Positions 1-8,746 are shown, numbered from the stretch's first letter. The stretch is DNA of 64,000 nt from Luteococcus sp052116585 (GCF_052116585.1 NZ_JBQKKT010000002.1:1-64000), one strand, 5' to 3'. Notes: generated by a model from the letters alone, not told the origin. Translations and numbers: made by a program.

Positions 1-28
1 ACCAGGCCCGGTGACAACACCCCCCGGA

Positions 29-788
29 TCATTGGTGAGACAGGGGCACTGAGTCATGCCGGGCCCGGCGACCGTGACCCCTCCCTACGGGGTCACCAGC
101 AAGGTAACGGGTGGATCCCTCGTCCGCGGCAAAGAGCTTGACCAATGTGCCGTTGGTGCGGACCACTTCAAGCCAGTGACTCTGGTCCGCCAACATGGTG
201 CGGCGGTTCACCAAGGGATTGCCCTGCTGCATGATGGTGACGGACATGGGGTTCTGCTTCCCGACACAACCCTGCAGCAGCGTGGTGTAGGCCGTCGTGA
301 ACTTGGCGGCCTCATCCTCGGTGCCGAAGCGAAGGGCCTGACCAACCGCGCGTCGCTCGTCCTGGTCCTTGTAGTCGGAGGCAAGCACATGCTGGGGGGG
401 TCGGCAACTCGATGCTGGCCGTGCAGCCCTGCATCACGAGTCCGGAGATCACCTGCTCGGGCTCGCGGGCATGGACCCAGGAGCCGTTGGGTTGATACGT
501 TCCCTCGTCGCCCTCGCCAGGAACGGCTTTCCACCGCCCCAGCTCGGCGGCAAAGACGCTGTGGTCCAGATCGCCCGCAGTGGTCGCTGCGGGTGTCCTC
601 GGAGCCTGCGGGGGAGATGCCTGGGCCTGGGTCTCGGGTGCCTCGGCGGGGGTGGTCGCGGCGGAGGCGGCACTGGCCCCTGTGCTGGGGTCGCTCGTCG
701 AGGAATTCTGCTCCCCACTGCCGCACCCGGTGAGCAGGGCCAACAGGAGGAGCGTCGTGGTCGGGATGCTGGTCCGTCGCATTCTCAT
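29..788 (-). pseudogene. Lipoprotein with PknH-like sensor domain, frameshifted at a G7 run
   Basis: The reading frame starts at an ATG that overlaps the stop codon of the upstream M15 peptidase gene (ATGA). It encodes a lipoprotein signal peptide with lipobox LLTGC, a Ser/Thr/Ala/Pro linker and the beginning of a folded domain. The first frame stops at 312. The folded domain continues in another frame down to a stop at 29. The switch falls at seven G (seven C on the coding strand) at 394-400. With six, the two halves join seamlessly as ...IELPTPQHVLASDYKD..., giving about 252 residues. The domain has paired cysteines around an alternating Ala/Phe helix, which resembles PknH-type extracytoplasmic sensor domains and the C-terminal half of the protein encoded at 47642-49327. 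It could be a true pseudogene, a phase-variable gene or a sequencing error. Function is unknown. Confidence 0.6.
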
Positions 789-1693
789 CGCACCTGGAAG
801 TGTTGCCAGTCGAAGCCGCTCAGCCACTTGAAGCCATTGGCCTGGAAGGACTTGGTCATCGCGGAGTCGGAGAAGAGCATGCCGGGGCGACGATTGCTGC
901 GGTCGACATAGGTTCGGCCATTGACCGGGTACCAGTAGCCATTCGGCTTGCGGTACGGATTCTCCCGCGGGTTGACGTCGACCGAACGGCCGTAGGTGTG
1001 GGGACTGGTGACATAGGGGTTGCCGTTGACCTGACGGCAGAAGAAGGCCGACGTGTTGTCAGCCGACATTGAGTTGTCGTCATTGCCGTAGGGGCTCGGG
1101 TCCTTCATCACGCGCATGGGGAAGTGTGCGACGAAGGCGGCGGTGAAGACATTGCGGAATCTGCTGACGTCGGTACTGCGCACGATCAGGTGCCCGGTGT
1201 GGATGCGTCCGTCGAAGCCGAAGTGGTTCATGGAGATCCGGGTGAGTTGTGAGGGTCCCACCGGGCAGCCGGCTCGGTAGGTGACCGGCACCATCGCGGC
1301 GGTCACGGAGCTGGTGCCGATGTCGATTCGGGCTGCCTTGTATTCGCGGAAGGTGCTCGAGAACCACGCACTGGGGTTGCTGTTGTAGTTGCTCTCCACC
1401 TTCCAGGTGCGGCCTATGATCCGTCCATTGTCATGGTTCAGGTGGGCGGTGAACCTGCCATCGGCGGTGGTGGTGACGGGGTGGGTGTAGGACCAGCGGG
1501 AGCGGCGCTCCTTGGGGAACCACGCCCAGACGGCCAGGCGGACTGTCCGGCCCGACATGCCGGTGGTCACCCGGCCCTGGATGCGAGTGCCCTTCACGGT
1601 GGACGCCGTGTAGTTGCTGGCGCTCATCCGGATGGCCGGGGCAGAGACCGCGATCGCGGGGGTGGTGGCGCTTACTCCGTTGGGGGCGGTCAC
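785..1693 (-). CDS. M15-family peptidoglycan peptidase, catalytic part
   Basis: 302 residues. The C-terminal ~100 residues carry the zinc-binding pattern of M15 (VanY / D-Ala-D-Ala carboxypeptidase-like) peptidases: SPHTYGRSVDVNP (His and Asp ligands) and a terminal DWQHF (last His ligand). An Ig-like beta-rich segment lies before it. As drawn, the gene starts at a GTG overlapping the stop of the upstream reading frame (GTGA) and would lack a signal peptide, which makes little sense for a wall peptidase. One extra base in the GGG at 1700-1702 would fuse it to the secreted N-terminal part at 1690-2055, giving ~422 residues: signal peptide, Pro/Ser/Thr linker, Ig-like domain, M15 domain. I think the two are one gene split by a frameshift. 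The downstream lipoprotein overlaps its stop. Confidence 0.75.
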   Translation of the reverse strand: MTAPNGVSATTPAIAVSAPAIRMSASNYTASTVKGTRIQGRVTTGMSGRTVRLAVWAWFPKERRSRWSYTHPVTTTADGRFTAHLNHDNGRIIGRTWKVESNYNSNPSAWFSSTFREYKAARIDIGTSSVTAAMVPVTYRAGCPVGPSQLTRISMNHFGFDGRIHTGHLIVRSTDVSRFRNVFTAAFVAHFPMRVMKDPSPYGNDDNSMSADNTSAFFCRQVNGNPYVTSPHTYGRSVDVNPRENPYRKPNGYWYPVNGRTYVDRSNRRPGMLFSDSAMTKSFQANGFKWLSGFDWQHFQVR

Positions 1694-2055
1694 CGAGGCG
1701 GGTTCAGGGCAATGCTGCCCGTGGCGGCAGCGGCCCGCATCTCGGCATCGGGACTCGGGGAGCTGCTGGGTGTTGAGCTGGGTGCGTCCTGCACAGCGCT
1801 GCCGGTGGCGTCAGGGGTCGTGGGGGAAGCGGCTTCGCTGGGCGTCGCCGGTGCGACGGGACTGTCCTGCGCATCCGGCGTCGGAGTCGTGCTGGGGCTC
1901 TGGGAGGCGACAGGGGAGGGGGACGACGTCGGTGTGGCCGAAGCGCTCGGTGTTGGGGGTGCACTCGGTGTTGGGGCTGCCTGCGCGCCCAGAGGGACGG
2001 TGAGGCCTACTGCGAGGGCGGCTGCGAGGTCGGTGGCAGCGGCGCGAACATGCAT
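1690..2055 (-). CDS. Secretion signal and Pro/Ser/Thr-rich linker of the split M15 peptidase
   Basis: 121 residues: a signal peptide ending near AQA-AP, then an extended low-complexity linker made almost only of A, P, S and T with scattered acidic residues. There is no folded domain. A good ribosome-binding site (AGGAG, seven bases before ATG) supports the start at 2055. The frame stops at 1690, exactly where the M15 peptidase frame begins. The residues on both sides read as continuous linker if one C is added (…ALNPASVTAPNG…). It is probably the 5' part of the same gene rather than an independent protein. No slippery heptamer is visible that would suggest programmed frameshifting. Confidence 0.6.
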   Translation of the reverse strand: MHVRAAATDLAAALAVGLTVPLGAQAAPTPSAPPTPSASATPTSSPSPVASQSPSTTPTPDAQDSPVAPATPSEAASPTTPDATGSAVQDAPSSTPSSSPSPDAEMRAAAATGSIALNPPR

Positions 2056-2130
2056 GTCTGGGCTCCTGTCCCGGGAACTAGTGCGCTGATCACAGCTGTC
2101 GGGGGTGCCAGCAACAGGGACCCGGTCGAG

Positions 2131-3108
2131 TCAGATCTTTCGGATCCGCACCCCGCGCACCTCGTGGTTGGGCCCCTTGCGGAGGATCACCGTCGCGCGG
2201 GGGCGGGTGGGGGCGACGTTCATCACCAGGTTGGGGCCGTTGATCTCGTCCCAGACCTGGTTGGCGAAGGCGATCGCCTCGTCGTCGGACATGGTGGCGT
2301 AACGGGCGAAGAAGCTGCGCGGATCGCTGAAGGCCGTCTCGCGCAGGGTGAGGAAGCGTTCGACGTACCAGTGGCGGATGTCCGCCTCGTCGGCGTCCAC
2401 GTAGACGCTGAAGTCGAAGAAGTCGCTCAGGGCCAGCCCGGTGGTGCCATTGCTGCGGGCGCGAGCGGGCTGCAGCACGTTGAGGCCCTCGACGATGAGG
2501 ATGTCCGGCCGGTCCACCACTTCCACATCGTCGGTGATGTCATAGGTCATGTGGGAGTAGACCGGTGCCTCCACCTTGGGGGCGCCGGACTTCACGTCGA
2601 CGACGAAACGCAGCAGGGCCTTGCGGTCATAGCTTTCGGGGAAGCCCTTGCGGTCCAGGATCTCGCGGCGTTCCAGCTCGGCATTGGGGTAGAGGAAGCC
2701 GTCGGTGGTGATCAGCTGCACCTTGGGGCGGCCGGGGGAGCGGCTGAGCAGCTCGCGCAGCAGGCGGGCCGTGGTCGACTTGCCGACGGCCACCGAGCCG
2801 GCCACGCCGATCACGAAGGGCGTGCGACGCACATCGAGCCCCAGGAAGGCATTGGAGGCGCGGTAGAGGTGGCCCGTGTGGCGCATGTGCAGGTGGATGA
2901 GCTGCGTGAGGGGCACATAGACCGCACTCACCTCGTCCTGGTCGGTCGGGTCACCCAGACCGCGCAAGCGGTTCAGCGTCTGCTCGTCCAGATCGATGTC
3001 GGTGTTGTCGGCCAGGTCTGCCCAGGCGGCGCGATCCAGCTCGACATAGGGCCCGGACGGGTCGGTGGTCGAGTCCCGACGTGCCGTCGACGAGAAATCA
3101 GTCATCAT
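2131..3108 (-). CDS. coaA: Pantothenate kinase, type I
   Basis: 325 residues, full length for type I (prokaryotic) pantothenate kinase, which phosphorylates pantothenate in the first committed step of coenzyme A synthesis in the cytoplasm. The P-loop GVAGSVAVGKST lies near residue 100. It is followed by the family's TTDGFLYPN and GFPESYD segments and by the C-terminal ILRKG...VRIRKI end. Two adjacent ATGs (3106-3108 and 3103-3105) follow a weak AGGG; I use the first. The gene is divergent from glmS across about 140 bp. The open frame continues upstream antisense to glmS, but that part is not coding. Confidence 0.97.
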   Translation of the reverse strand: MMTDFSSTARRDSTTDPSGPYVELDRAAWADLADNTDIDLDEQTLNRLRGLGDPTDQDEVSAVYVPLTQLIHLHMRHTGHLYRASNAFLGLDVRRTPFVIGVAGSVAVGKSTTARLLRELLSRSPGRPKVQLITTDGFLYPNAELERREILDRKGFPESYDRKALLRFVVDVKSGAPKVEAPVYSHMTYDITDDVEVVDRPDILIVEGLNVLQPARARSNGTTGLALSDFFDFSVYVDADEADIRHWYVERFLTLRETAFSDPRSFFARYATMSDDEAIAFANQVWDEINGPNLVMNVAPTRPRATVILRKGPNHEVRGVRIRKI

Positions 3109-3236
3109 TCGCCCTGCGTTCGGTGCAGGGCCTCCTCCGCACGCTAGATTCACACGTGTTCGGGTCCGTGTCCACCATGGATGGCTTTCTGGCGATCCGC
3201 TGAGCGCGCTGATTCGCGAATCGCTCACGTCATTTG

Positions 3237-3242
3237 TACACT
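3237..3242 (+). promoter_or_regulatory. -10 box of glmS, probable leaderless start
   Basis: TACACT lies seven bases before the glmS ATG and there is no ribosome-binding site. Transcription would begin at or next to the ATG. No clear -35 box is visible. Confidence 0.5.
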
Positions 3243-3249
3243 TCTTGCC

Positions 3250-5097
3250 ATGTGTGGAATTGTGGGTTATATCGGGCCGCGTAGCGCCCAGACCGTCGTC
3301 GTTGAAGGGCTTCGCAGGCTCGAGTACCGTGGCTACGACTCGGCCGGCATCGCCGTCGAGTCGAATGGCGTGATCTCGGCTCGCAAGAAGTCGGGCAAGA
3401 TCACCAATCTGGATGCCGAGATTGCGGGCAACCCGCTGCCGGAGAGCAATCACGGCATCGGACACACCCGCTGGGCCACCCACGGTGGGCCCACCGACCA
3501 GAATGCGCACCCGCACGTGAGTCAGTCCGGCCGCGTCGCCCTGGTGCACAACGGCATCATCGAGAACTTCGCCGAGCTGCGCGCCGAGCTGGAAGGCCAG
3601 GGCGTCCAGTTCAAGAGCGAGACCGACACCGAGGCCGCCGCCCAGCTCCTGGGCAAGCTCGTCGACGAGGGCACCCCCCTCACCGAGGCCATGCACCAGG
3701 TGGCCAACCGTCTCCAGGGCGCGTTCACCCTGGTGGCCATCGACGCCAACGACCCCGACCGTGTTGTCGCCGCCCGTCACGACAGCCCCCTGGTGGTCGG
3801 CGTCGGTGAGGGCGAGAACTTCCTCGGCTCCGACGTGGCCGCCTTCCTGGAGTTCACCCGTGACGCCATCGAGCTGGGCCAGGACCAGGTGGTGGAGATC
3901 ACCCGCGACGAGGTGAAGATCACGAACTTCGACGGCACCGAGGCCACGGCCGTCAAGCCCTACCACATCGACTGGGACATCGCCGCCGCCGAGAAGGGTG
4001 GCTACGACTGGTTCATGCGCAAGGAGATCTACGAGCAGCCGCAGGCCGTCGCCGACACCCTGCTGGGCCGCTATGACGCCGACGGACAGCTGACCCTGGA
4101 CGAGGTGCGCATCTCGCCGGAGGAGCTGCGCCGCGTCAACAAGATCATCATCGTCGCCTGCGGCACCGCCTACCACGCGGGCATGGTGGCCAAGTACGCC
4201 ATCGAGCACTGGACCCGCATCCCCTGCGAGGTCGACATCGCCAGCGAGTTCCGCTACCGCGACCCGATCATCGACCCCAACACCCTGGTGGTCACCATCA
4301 GCCAGTCCGGTGAGACTGCCGACACCCTGATGGCCATCCGTCACGCCCGTGAGCAGCACGCCAAGGTGATCGCGATCTGCAACACCAATGGCGCCACCAT
4401 CCCGCGCGAGTCCGACGCCGTGATCTACACCCACGCCGGTCCCGAGCGTGGCGTCGCCTCCACCAAGGGCTACCTGACCCAGGTTGTCGCCTGCTACCTC
4501 CTGGGCCTCTACCTGGCCCAGGTGCGCGGCATGAAGTACGGCGACGAGATCAAGGCCATCACCGACGAGCTGGCCACCATGCCCGAGAAGATCCAGGCGA
4601 TGCTGGACAATGACCAGCAGGTCCTGGACCTGGCCGCGCGCCTGAAGGACCAGCCGTCCTTCCTCTTCCTTGGCCGTCACGTCGGCTACCCGTCGGCGCT
4701 GGAGGGTGCGCTCAAGCTCAAGGAGATCGCCTACAAGCACGCCGAGGGCTTCCCCGCTGGCGAGCTGAAGCACGGTTCCATCGCCCTGGTCGAGCAGGAC
4801 ATCCCGATCTTCATCGCCGTCCCGCCGCGTGGCCGTGACCAGCTGCACGACAAGGTTGTCTCCAACATCCAGGAGGTGCGCGCCCGTGGCGCCCGCACCA
4901 TCGTCCTGGTGGAGGAGGGTGACGACTCCGTCGTGCCCTACGCCGACCTGATCATCCGGCACGCCAAGACCTCGACCCTCCTGCAGCCGCTGCTCAGCAT
5001 CATCCCGCTGCAGCTGTTCGCCTGCGAGGTGGCCACCCTGCTGGGCCACGACGTGGACCAGCCGCGCAACCTGGCCAAGTCGGTCACCGTCGAGTGA
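3250..5097 (+). CDS. glmS: Glutamine--fructose-6-phosphate aminotransferase (isomerizing)
   Basis: 615 residues. It converts fructose-6-phosphate and glutamine to glucosamine-6-phosphate, the entry step to UDP-GlcNAc and peptidoglycan. The start is fixed by MCGIVGYIG, because Cys2 must become the N-terminal nucleophile of the glutaminase domain. The GHTRWATHG and HNGIIEN motifs of that domain follow. Two SIS domains make up the rest (VACGTAYHAG, SQSGETADT, FLGRHVGYPSALEGALKLKEI), and the usual ending PRNLAKSVTVE is intact. In-frame codons upstream of 3250 are not used. A hairpin terminator follows. I see no glmS ribozyme upstream. Confidence 0.98.
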   Translation: MCGIVGYIGPRSAQTVVVEGLRRLEYRGYDSAGIAVESNGVISARKKSGKITNLDAEIAGNPLPESNHGIGHTRWATHGGPTDQNAHPHVSQSGRVALVHNGIIENFAELRAELEGQGVQFKSETDTEAAAQLLGKLVDEGTPLTEAMHQVANRLQGAFTLVAIDANDPDRVVAARHDSPLVVGVGEGENFLGSDVAAFLEFTRDAIELGQDQVVEITRDEVKITNFDGTEATAVKPYHIDWDIAAAEKGGYDWFMRKEIYEQPQAVADTLLGRYDADGQLTLDEVRISPEELRRVNKIIIVACGTAYHAGMVAKYAIEHWTRIPCEVDIASEFRYRDPIIDPNTLVVTISQSGETADTLMAIRHAREQHAKVIAICNTNGATIPRESDAVIYTHAGPERGVASTKGYLTQVVACYLLGLYLAQVRGMKYGDEIKAITDELATMPEKIQAMLDNDQQVLDLAARLKDQPSFLFLGRHVGYPSALEGALKLKEIAYKHAEGFPAGELKHGSIALVEQDIPIFIAVPPRGRDQLHDKVVSNIQEVRARGARTIVLVEEGDDSVVPYADLIIRHAKTSTLLQPLLSIIPLQLFACEVATLLGHDVDQPRNLAKSVTVE

Positions 5098-5111
5098 CCT
5101 GAACCGATCCA

Positions 5112-5152
5112 CCGCAACTGCCCTTTCCGGATTCCGGGGAGGGCAGTTGCGG
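5112..5152 (+). terminator. Hairpin terminator after glmS
   Basis: A perfect 13-bp stem (5112-5124 with 5140-5152) with a 15-base loop begins 15 bases after the glmS stop. There is no T-tract, as is common in actinobacteria. Confidence 0.7.
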
Positions 5153-5231
5153 TGTGTGCCCCCTCGGGTGGGGACAGGGTGCCGATCCTCCTGACGGCAG
5201 CACGGGCGTTTGCCGGGGGTGCGCGGACGGA

Positions 5232-5237
5232 TATCGT
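5232..5237 (+). promoter_or_regulatory. -10 box of the TPR-acpS-nnr operon
   Basis: TATCGT lies exactly six bases before the GTG start at 5244, with no ribosome-binding site. It fits the leaderless pattern seen repeatedly in this window. Confidence 0.5.
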
Positions 5238-5243
5238 CGTCCT

Positions 5244-5720
5244 GTGACTGATCAACCAAGCTTCGACGGAGGGCCCGGCTGGGTGGTGGATGCCACCACA
5301 CTGCGGCCACGCATCGTCGATCCGGGCGGCTTCGCGGCCGATCGTGCGGGGGATGCGATGCTGCCCGTGCTGCAGTGCCTGTGGGGTGGCGATCCGGCGA
5401 GTGCCCGAGTGCTCCTGACCGACCTGCCCAGCGGCTACCAGCGCGACGTGCTCCTGGCCGAGGCGAACTCGCGTCTGGGCCAGCACGACGAGGCGGTCAC
5501 CGGTCTGCGACTGCTTCGCACGAGTGCGCGCGATGCCGGCCGACGAGCCCATCTGGAAGAACAGCTGGGCCGGGCCCTGTTGTCCGCGGGTCGCCCAGCC
5601 GAGGCGTTGGGGCACTTCTCGGATGCCCTGGCCACGCGGCTGGCGACGGGTGCCTCGGCACGGAGCGTCCAAGCCCTGCGCCATGGGCTTGACCTGGCAC
5701 GGGCCCGTGCCAGGCAGTGA
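5244..5720 (+). CDS. TPR-like helical-repeat protein
   Basis: 158 residues. Start chosen at GTG 5244 (VTDQPSFDGG...), six bases after a TATCGT -10 box; the longer upstream reading frame overlaps the promoter. The C-terminal half is made of amphipathic helices typical of tetratricopeptide repeats (DVLLAEANSRLGQHDEAVTGLRLL, ...LGRALLSAGRPAEALGHFSDALATRL). There is no signal peptide, so it is cytoplasmic. It is nine bases upstream of acpS and likely co-transcribed with acpS and nnr. TPRs usually mediate protein contacts; the partner here is unknown. Confidence 0.85.
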   Translation: MTDQPSFDGGPGWVVDATTLRPRIVDPGGFAADRAGDAMLPVLQCLWGGDPASARVLLTDLPSGYQRDVLLAEANSRLGQHDEAVTGLRLLRTSARDAGRRAHLEEQLGRALLSAGRPAEALGHFSDALATRLATGASARSVQALRHGLDLARARARQ

Positions 5721-5729
5721 GGTGATCTG

Positions 5730-6086
5730 GTGGCCGTGATCGGAATCGGCACCGACCTGTGCAGCATCGATCGATGGCAGGCCATGTGTGAGCGGCGTCC
5801 AGCGGTGGTGGAGCGCATCCTGACCCCCGCCGAGCGAGACCTGTCCCCGTCATCGCAGGCCGCTCGCTGGGCGGCCAAGGAGGCGCTCGCCAAGGCCCTC
5901 GGGGCGCCGGCCGGGATGGCCTGGAGCGATTGCGAGATCGTCCGCGACGAGCTGGGCGCCCCGCACTTCGAGCTCCAGGGAACCGTCCAGGCCCGCGCCG
6001 ACGAACTGGGCATCACCCACATCCATCTCTCCATTTCCCACGATGGTGGCATGGCCACCGCACTAGTCGTCTGCGAGGCACGATGA
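5730..6086 (+). CDS. acpS: Holo-[acyl-carrier-protein] synthase
   Basis: 118 residues, normal length. It transfers 4'-phosphopantetheine from CoA to the serine of acyl carrier protein. It shows the magnesium-binding GIGTDLCSIDRW (Asp9), RILTPAERD, the second metal ligand in RWAAKEALAKALG, and the C-terminal HLSISHDGGMATALVV. GTG start with AGGTGAT just upstream. The stop overlaps the nnr start (ATGA), so the two are translationally coupled. An acpS-nnr pairing is common in bacteria. Confidence 0.96.
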   Translation: MAVIGIGTDLCSIDRWQAMCERRPAVVERILTPAERDLSPSSQAARWAAKEALAKALGAPAGMAWSDCEIVRDELGAPHFELQGTVQARADELGITHIHLSISHDGGMATALVVCEAR

Positions 6087-7498
6087 TTCCCGTCCACAAG
6101 GCACAACAGATCCGCGACGCCGAGGCCGCCTTCATGGCGCAGAATCCGGACGTCGATCTGATGCAGCTGGCCGCCGAGGGCGTCGCCGAGTGCGCCTTGC
6201 GCATGCTGGGCGATCCCGAGGGTTCCAGGCGCTATGTGCTGGTGGCCGTCGGCCCCGGCAACAATGGCGGCGACGGACTCTTCGCCGCGGCTCGGCTGGC
6301 TGAGGCGGGTTGTCAGGTCTCGCTGTGGCTGACCGCTGGCACAGCGCACGAGGCCGGACTGGCCGCGGCGACCCGAGCCGGGTGCCAGGTGGTGGAGTGC
6401 ATCAGTGCCGCCGCCCACCTGGCAGAGGTGGACCTGCTCATCGACGCCGTGCTGGGCATCGGCGGACGGCCGGGCCTGGAACCCGCCGTCGCCACCTTCG
6501 CCGCCGAGGCCAGCATGCTCGAGGTGGACGTGCTGAGCGTTGACATCCCGTCGGGAGTGGATCCGGACAGCGCCGTACTGCCGGAGGACTGCTTCCGGGC
6601 CACTCGCACGATCACCTTCGCGGCCCGCAAGCCCTGCCACGTGCTCAAGCCTGCCGCGTCGGCCAGCGGTGTGGTGGAGGTCTTCGACCTGGGTCTGGAA
6701 TTGCCGCGTCCGGCGCTGCGTCAGGCGCAGGTGGGCGACATCGCGCGGCGCTGGCCCCTGCCGGGCCCCACCAGCGACAAGTACTCCCGGGGTGTCATCG
6801 GCATCGACACTGGGTCGGCGCGCTACCCGGGTGCCGCGGTGCTGGGCACGATCGGCGCGCTGCATGCCGGGGCGGGCATGATTCGCTTCGTCGGTCCGGA
6901 GGTGGCTGCCAATCTGATCCGCACCACCTTGCCGAGCGTGACGCATGGTGAGGGCGCCGTGCAGGCCTGGTTGCTGGGTTCTGGCTGGGGCCAGACCGAG
7001 GCCAATCGCGAGCGTCTTGCTGCCCGGCTGGCGGCGGGCAAGGTGCCGGCCGTGATCGACGCTGACGCGCTGGTGATGCTGCCCGACACCCTGCCTGCGA
7101 ACTGTCTGTTGACCCCGCATGCCGGCGAGCTGTCCCGCATGCTCGGCGTGGAGCGCTCCATCGTCGAGGCCGATCCGTTGCGACACGGCAGGATGGCGGC
7201 GGAGCGCTGGGACTCGGTGGTGCTGCTGAAGGGCGCCACCCAGTACGTTGTCACCCCCGACGGGCAGATGACGCTCGCCGTCCCCGGCCCCTACTGGAGT
7301 GCCCAGGCCGGATCCGGGGACGTGCTGGCCGGGATCTGCGCCACCCTGCTGGCCAGTGGCCTCTCGGCTGCCGATGCGGCGCTGCTGGGGGCCTCGGTGC
7401 AGGCGATGGCCGCCCAGCGTCGCCGGGGGCCCTTCCCGCCCGACGTGATCGCGCGTGAGGTGGCCACCATCGTCGGCGAGTTCGACTTCATCGCCTGA
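6083..7498 (+). CDS. nnr: Bifunctional NAD(P)H-hydrate epimerase / ADP-dependent dehydratase
   Basis: 471 residues. The N-terminal ~210 residues form the epimerase (NnrE) with GPGNNGGDGL near residue 58 and the DIPSGVDPDSG-like loop. The C-terminal ~260 residues form the dehydratase (NnrD), a ribokinase-like fold with LLTPHAGELSRML, VLLKGATQYV and the nucleotide-binding AGSGDVLAGI. Together they repair hydrated NADH and NADPH. The ATG overlaps the acpS stop. A strong bidirectional hairpin follows. Confidence 0.95.
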   Translation: MIPVHKAQQIRDAEAAFMAQNPDVDLMQLAAEGVAECALRMLGDPEGSRRYVLVAVGPGNNGGDGLFAAARLAEAGCQVSLWLTAGTAHEAGLAAATRAGCQVVECISAAAHLAEVDLLIDAVLGIGGRPGLEPAVATFAAEASMLEVDVLSVDIPSGVDPDSAVLPEDCFRATRTITFAARKPCHVLKPAASASGVVEVFDLGLELPRPALRQAQVGDIARRWPLPGPTSDKYSRGVIGIDTGSARYPGAAVLGTIGALHAGAGMIRFVGPEVAANLIRTTLPSVTHGEGAVQAWLLGSGWGQTEANRERLAARLAAGKVPAVIDADALVMLPDTLPANCLLTPHAGELSRMLGVERSIVEADPLRHGRMAAERWDSVVLLKGATQYVVTPDGQMTLAVPGPYWSAQAGSGDVLAGICATLLASGLSAADAALLGASVQAMAAQRRRGPFPPDVIAREVATIVGEFDFIA

Positions 7499-7510
7499 TC
7501 CAGACCAATG

Positions 7511-7543
7511 ACTGGGCCGGTCCCCTGAGGGGACCGGCCCAGT
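7511..7543. terminator. Bidirectional hairpin between nnr and the mannosyltransferase gene
   Basis: A perfect 15-bp stem (7511-7525 with 7529-7543) and a three-base loop between two convergent genes. Confidence 0.8.
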
Positions 7544-7588
7544 TACGTCACGTGGTGGCCTGCTGTCAGCGGGCGTCTGGAGGACCGA

Positions 7589-8734
7589 TCAGAGCAGCGA
7601 GCTGGTCAGGCGGGGGAGGGTGACGCCCATCCGGATGGCCTCCCGGTAGTGGTCGACGAGTTCCTCGCAGATGTGGGACCAGGTGCGGAACTCGACGGAC
7701 TCGCGAGCGGAGCGGCCGAAGGCCTCCCGCTTGTAGTCATCTCCCACCAGGTCCATCACGTAGCCGCGCAGCTGGTCGAGTCGGCCGGGCTCGTAGAGCC
7801 AACCGGTGTGTGAGGGCGCAACCAGGTCGATGGGGCCGCCGCGACGCGGGGCGATGACCGGCAGGCCGCTCGCCTTGGCCTCCTGGAGCGTCTGGCCGAA
7901 GGTCTCCAGCTCACCGGTGTGCACGAACAGGTCGAAGCTGGCCAGCAGGCGCGGAAGCTCGTCACCAGTGCGCATGCCGAGGAAGATTGCATTCGGAAGG
8001 TTGTCCTCCAGCTCGGCGCGGCTGGGGCCGTCACCGATGATGACCAGCTTGATGCCGGGGATGTCGGCGATGGCCGCCAGGTCACCCACGCGCTTCTCGG
8101 CCGCCAGGCGACCCATGTAACCGACGACCCGCTCACCATTGGGGGCCCAGCTGCGGTGCAGCTCCTCGTCCCGCTTGGCCGGGTGGAAGCGCACGGAGTC
8201 GACACCGCGAGCCCAGATGCCCACCCGCGGGATGCCCTGCTCCAGCAACTGGTTGCGGGCATAGGTGCTGGGTGCGAAGTTCAGCGTCGCCAGCTCGTGG
8301 GCCTGACGCAGTCGGTACCACAGGAGCGGCTCCAGGGCCGGAAAGCCGTATTGGGCGGCATAGGTGGCGATCTCCGTCTGGTAGATGCCGACGCTTGGGA
8401 TGTTCAGGCGGGCCGCGCTCAGGGCGGCCTTGTAGCCGATGGCGAAGGGGGCGGCCAGGTGCACCACGTCGGGACGGAAATCGGCCAGCGCACGCTCGAT
8501 CATGAAGCGCGGGGCGGTGTTGACCCGGACATCGCTGTAGCCGGGCAGACCCACGGAGGCGAGTGTGACCACCGGGAATCCCTCGTACTGCTTGGGCACA
8601 CGCCCGGCATCATTGGGGGCGAGGACCATCGCCTCGTGGCCGGTGGCCCGCAGGTGCTCCAGCATGCGCAGCACGGAGTTGGTGACCCCATTGACCTGGG
8701 GAAGGAATGACTCGGTCGCAATCGCTACTCGCAC
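7589..8734 (-). CDS. GT4 mannosyltransferase, MgtA-like
   Basis: 381 residues from GTG 8732-8734 (VRVAIATESFLPQVNGV...), which lies six bases after a TACCAT -10 box. A start 13 codons upstream would overlap that box. It is a GT-B fold enzyme of family GT4: N-terminal ESFLPQVNGVTNSV, a Rossmann-like acceptor half, then a donor half with GYMGRLAAEKRVGDL and the glycine-rich/acidic ELETFGQTLQEAKASGLPVIAP. It most resembles the GDP-mannose-dependent MgtA of actinobacteria, which builds mannosylated glycolipids on the inner membrane face. The exact acceptor cannot be read from sequence. It is convergent with nnr. Confidence 0.88.
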   Translation of the reverse strand: MRVAIATESFLPQVNGVTNSVLRMLEHLRATGHEAMVLAPNDAGRVPKQYEGFPVVTLASVGLPGYSDVRVNTAPRFMIERALADFRPDVVHLAAPFAIGYKAALSAARLNIPSVGIYQTEIATYAAQYGFPALEPLLWYRLRQAHELATLNFAPSTYARNQLLEQGIPRVGIWARGVDSVRFHPAKRDEELHRSWAPNGERVVGYMGRLAAEKRVGDLAAIADIPGIKLVIIGDGPSRAELEDNLPNAIFLGMRTGDELPRLLASFDLFVHTGELETFGQTLQEAKASGLPVIAPRRGGPIDLVAPSHTGWLYEPGRLDQLRGYVMDLVGDDYKREAFGRSARESVEFRTWSHICEELVDHYREAIRMGVTLPRLTSSLL

Positions 8735-8740
8735 ATTTCG

Positions 8741-8746
8741 ATGGTA
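8741..8746 (-). promoter_or_regulatory. -10 box of the mannosyltransferase gene
   Basis: On the minus strand TACCAT lies six bases before the GTG start, with no ribosome-binding site. This suggests a leaderless transcript. Confidence 0.45.

Noticed and set aside
1688..1702. Programmed -1 frameshifting between the signal-peptide frame and the M15 frame
   Set aside because: There is no slippery heptamer and no downstream pseudoknot that I can see; a simple one-base indel explains the data better.
3109..3249. A glmS-type ribozyme or riboswitch in the coaA-glmS gap
   Set aside because: The gap is only ~140 bases, lacks the conserved ribozyme core, and the -10 box sits seven bases before the ATG, leaving no leader.
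3109..5310. A very long minus-strand frame (2131-5310) that would extend coaA to over 1000 residues
   Set aside because: Only the 325 residues from 3108 match pantothenate kinase; the rest is antisense to glmS and low complexity, an artefact of high-GC codon bias.
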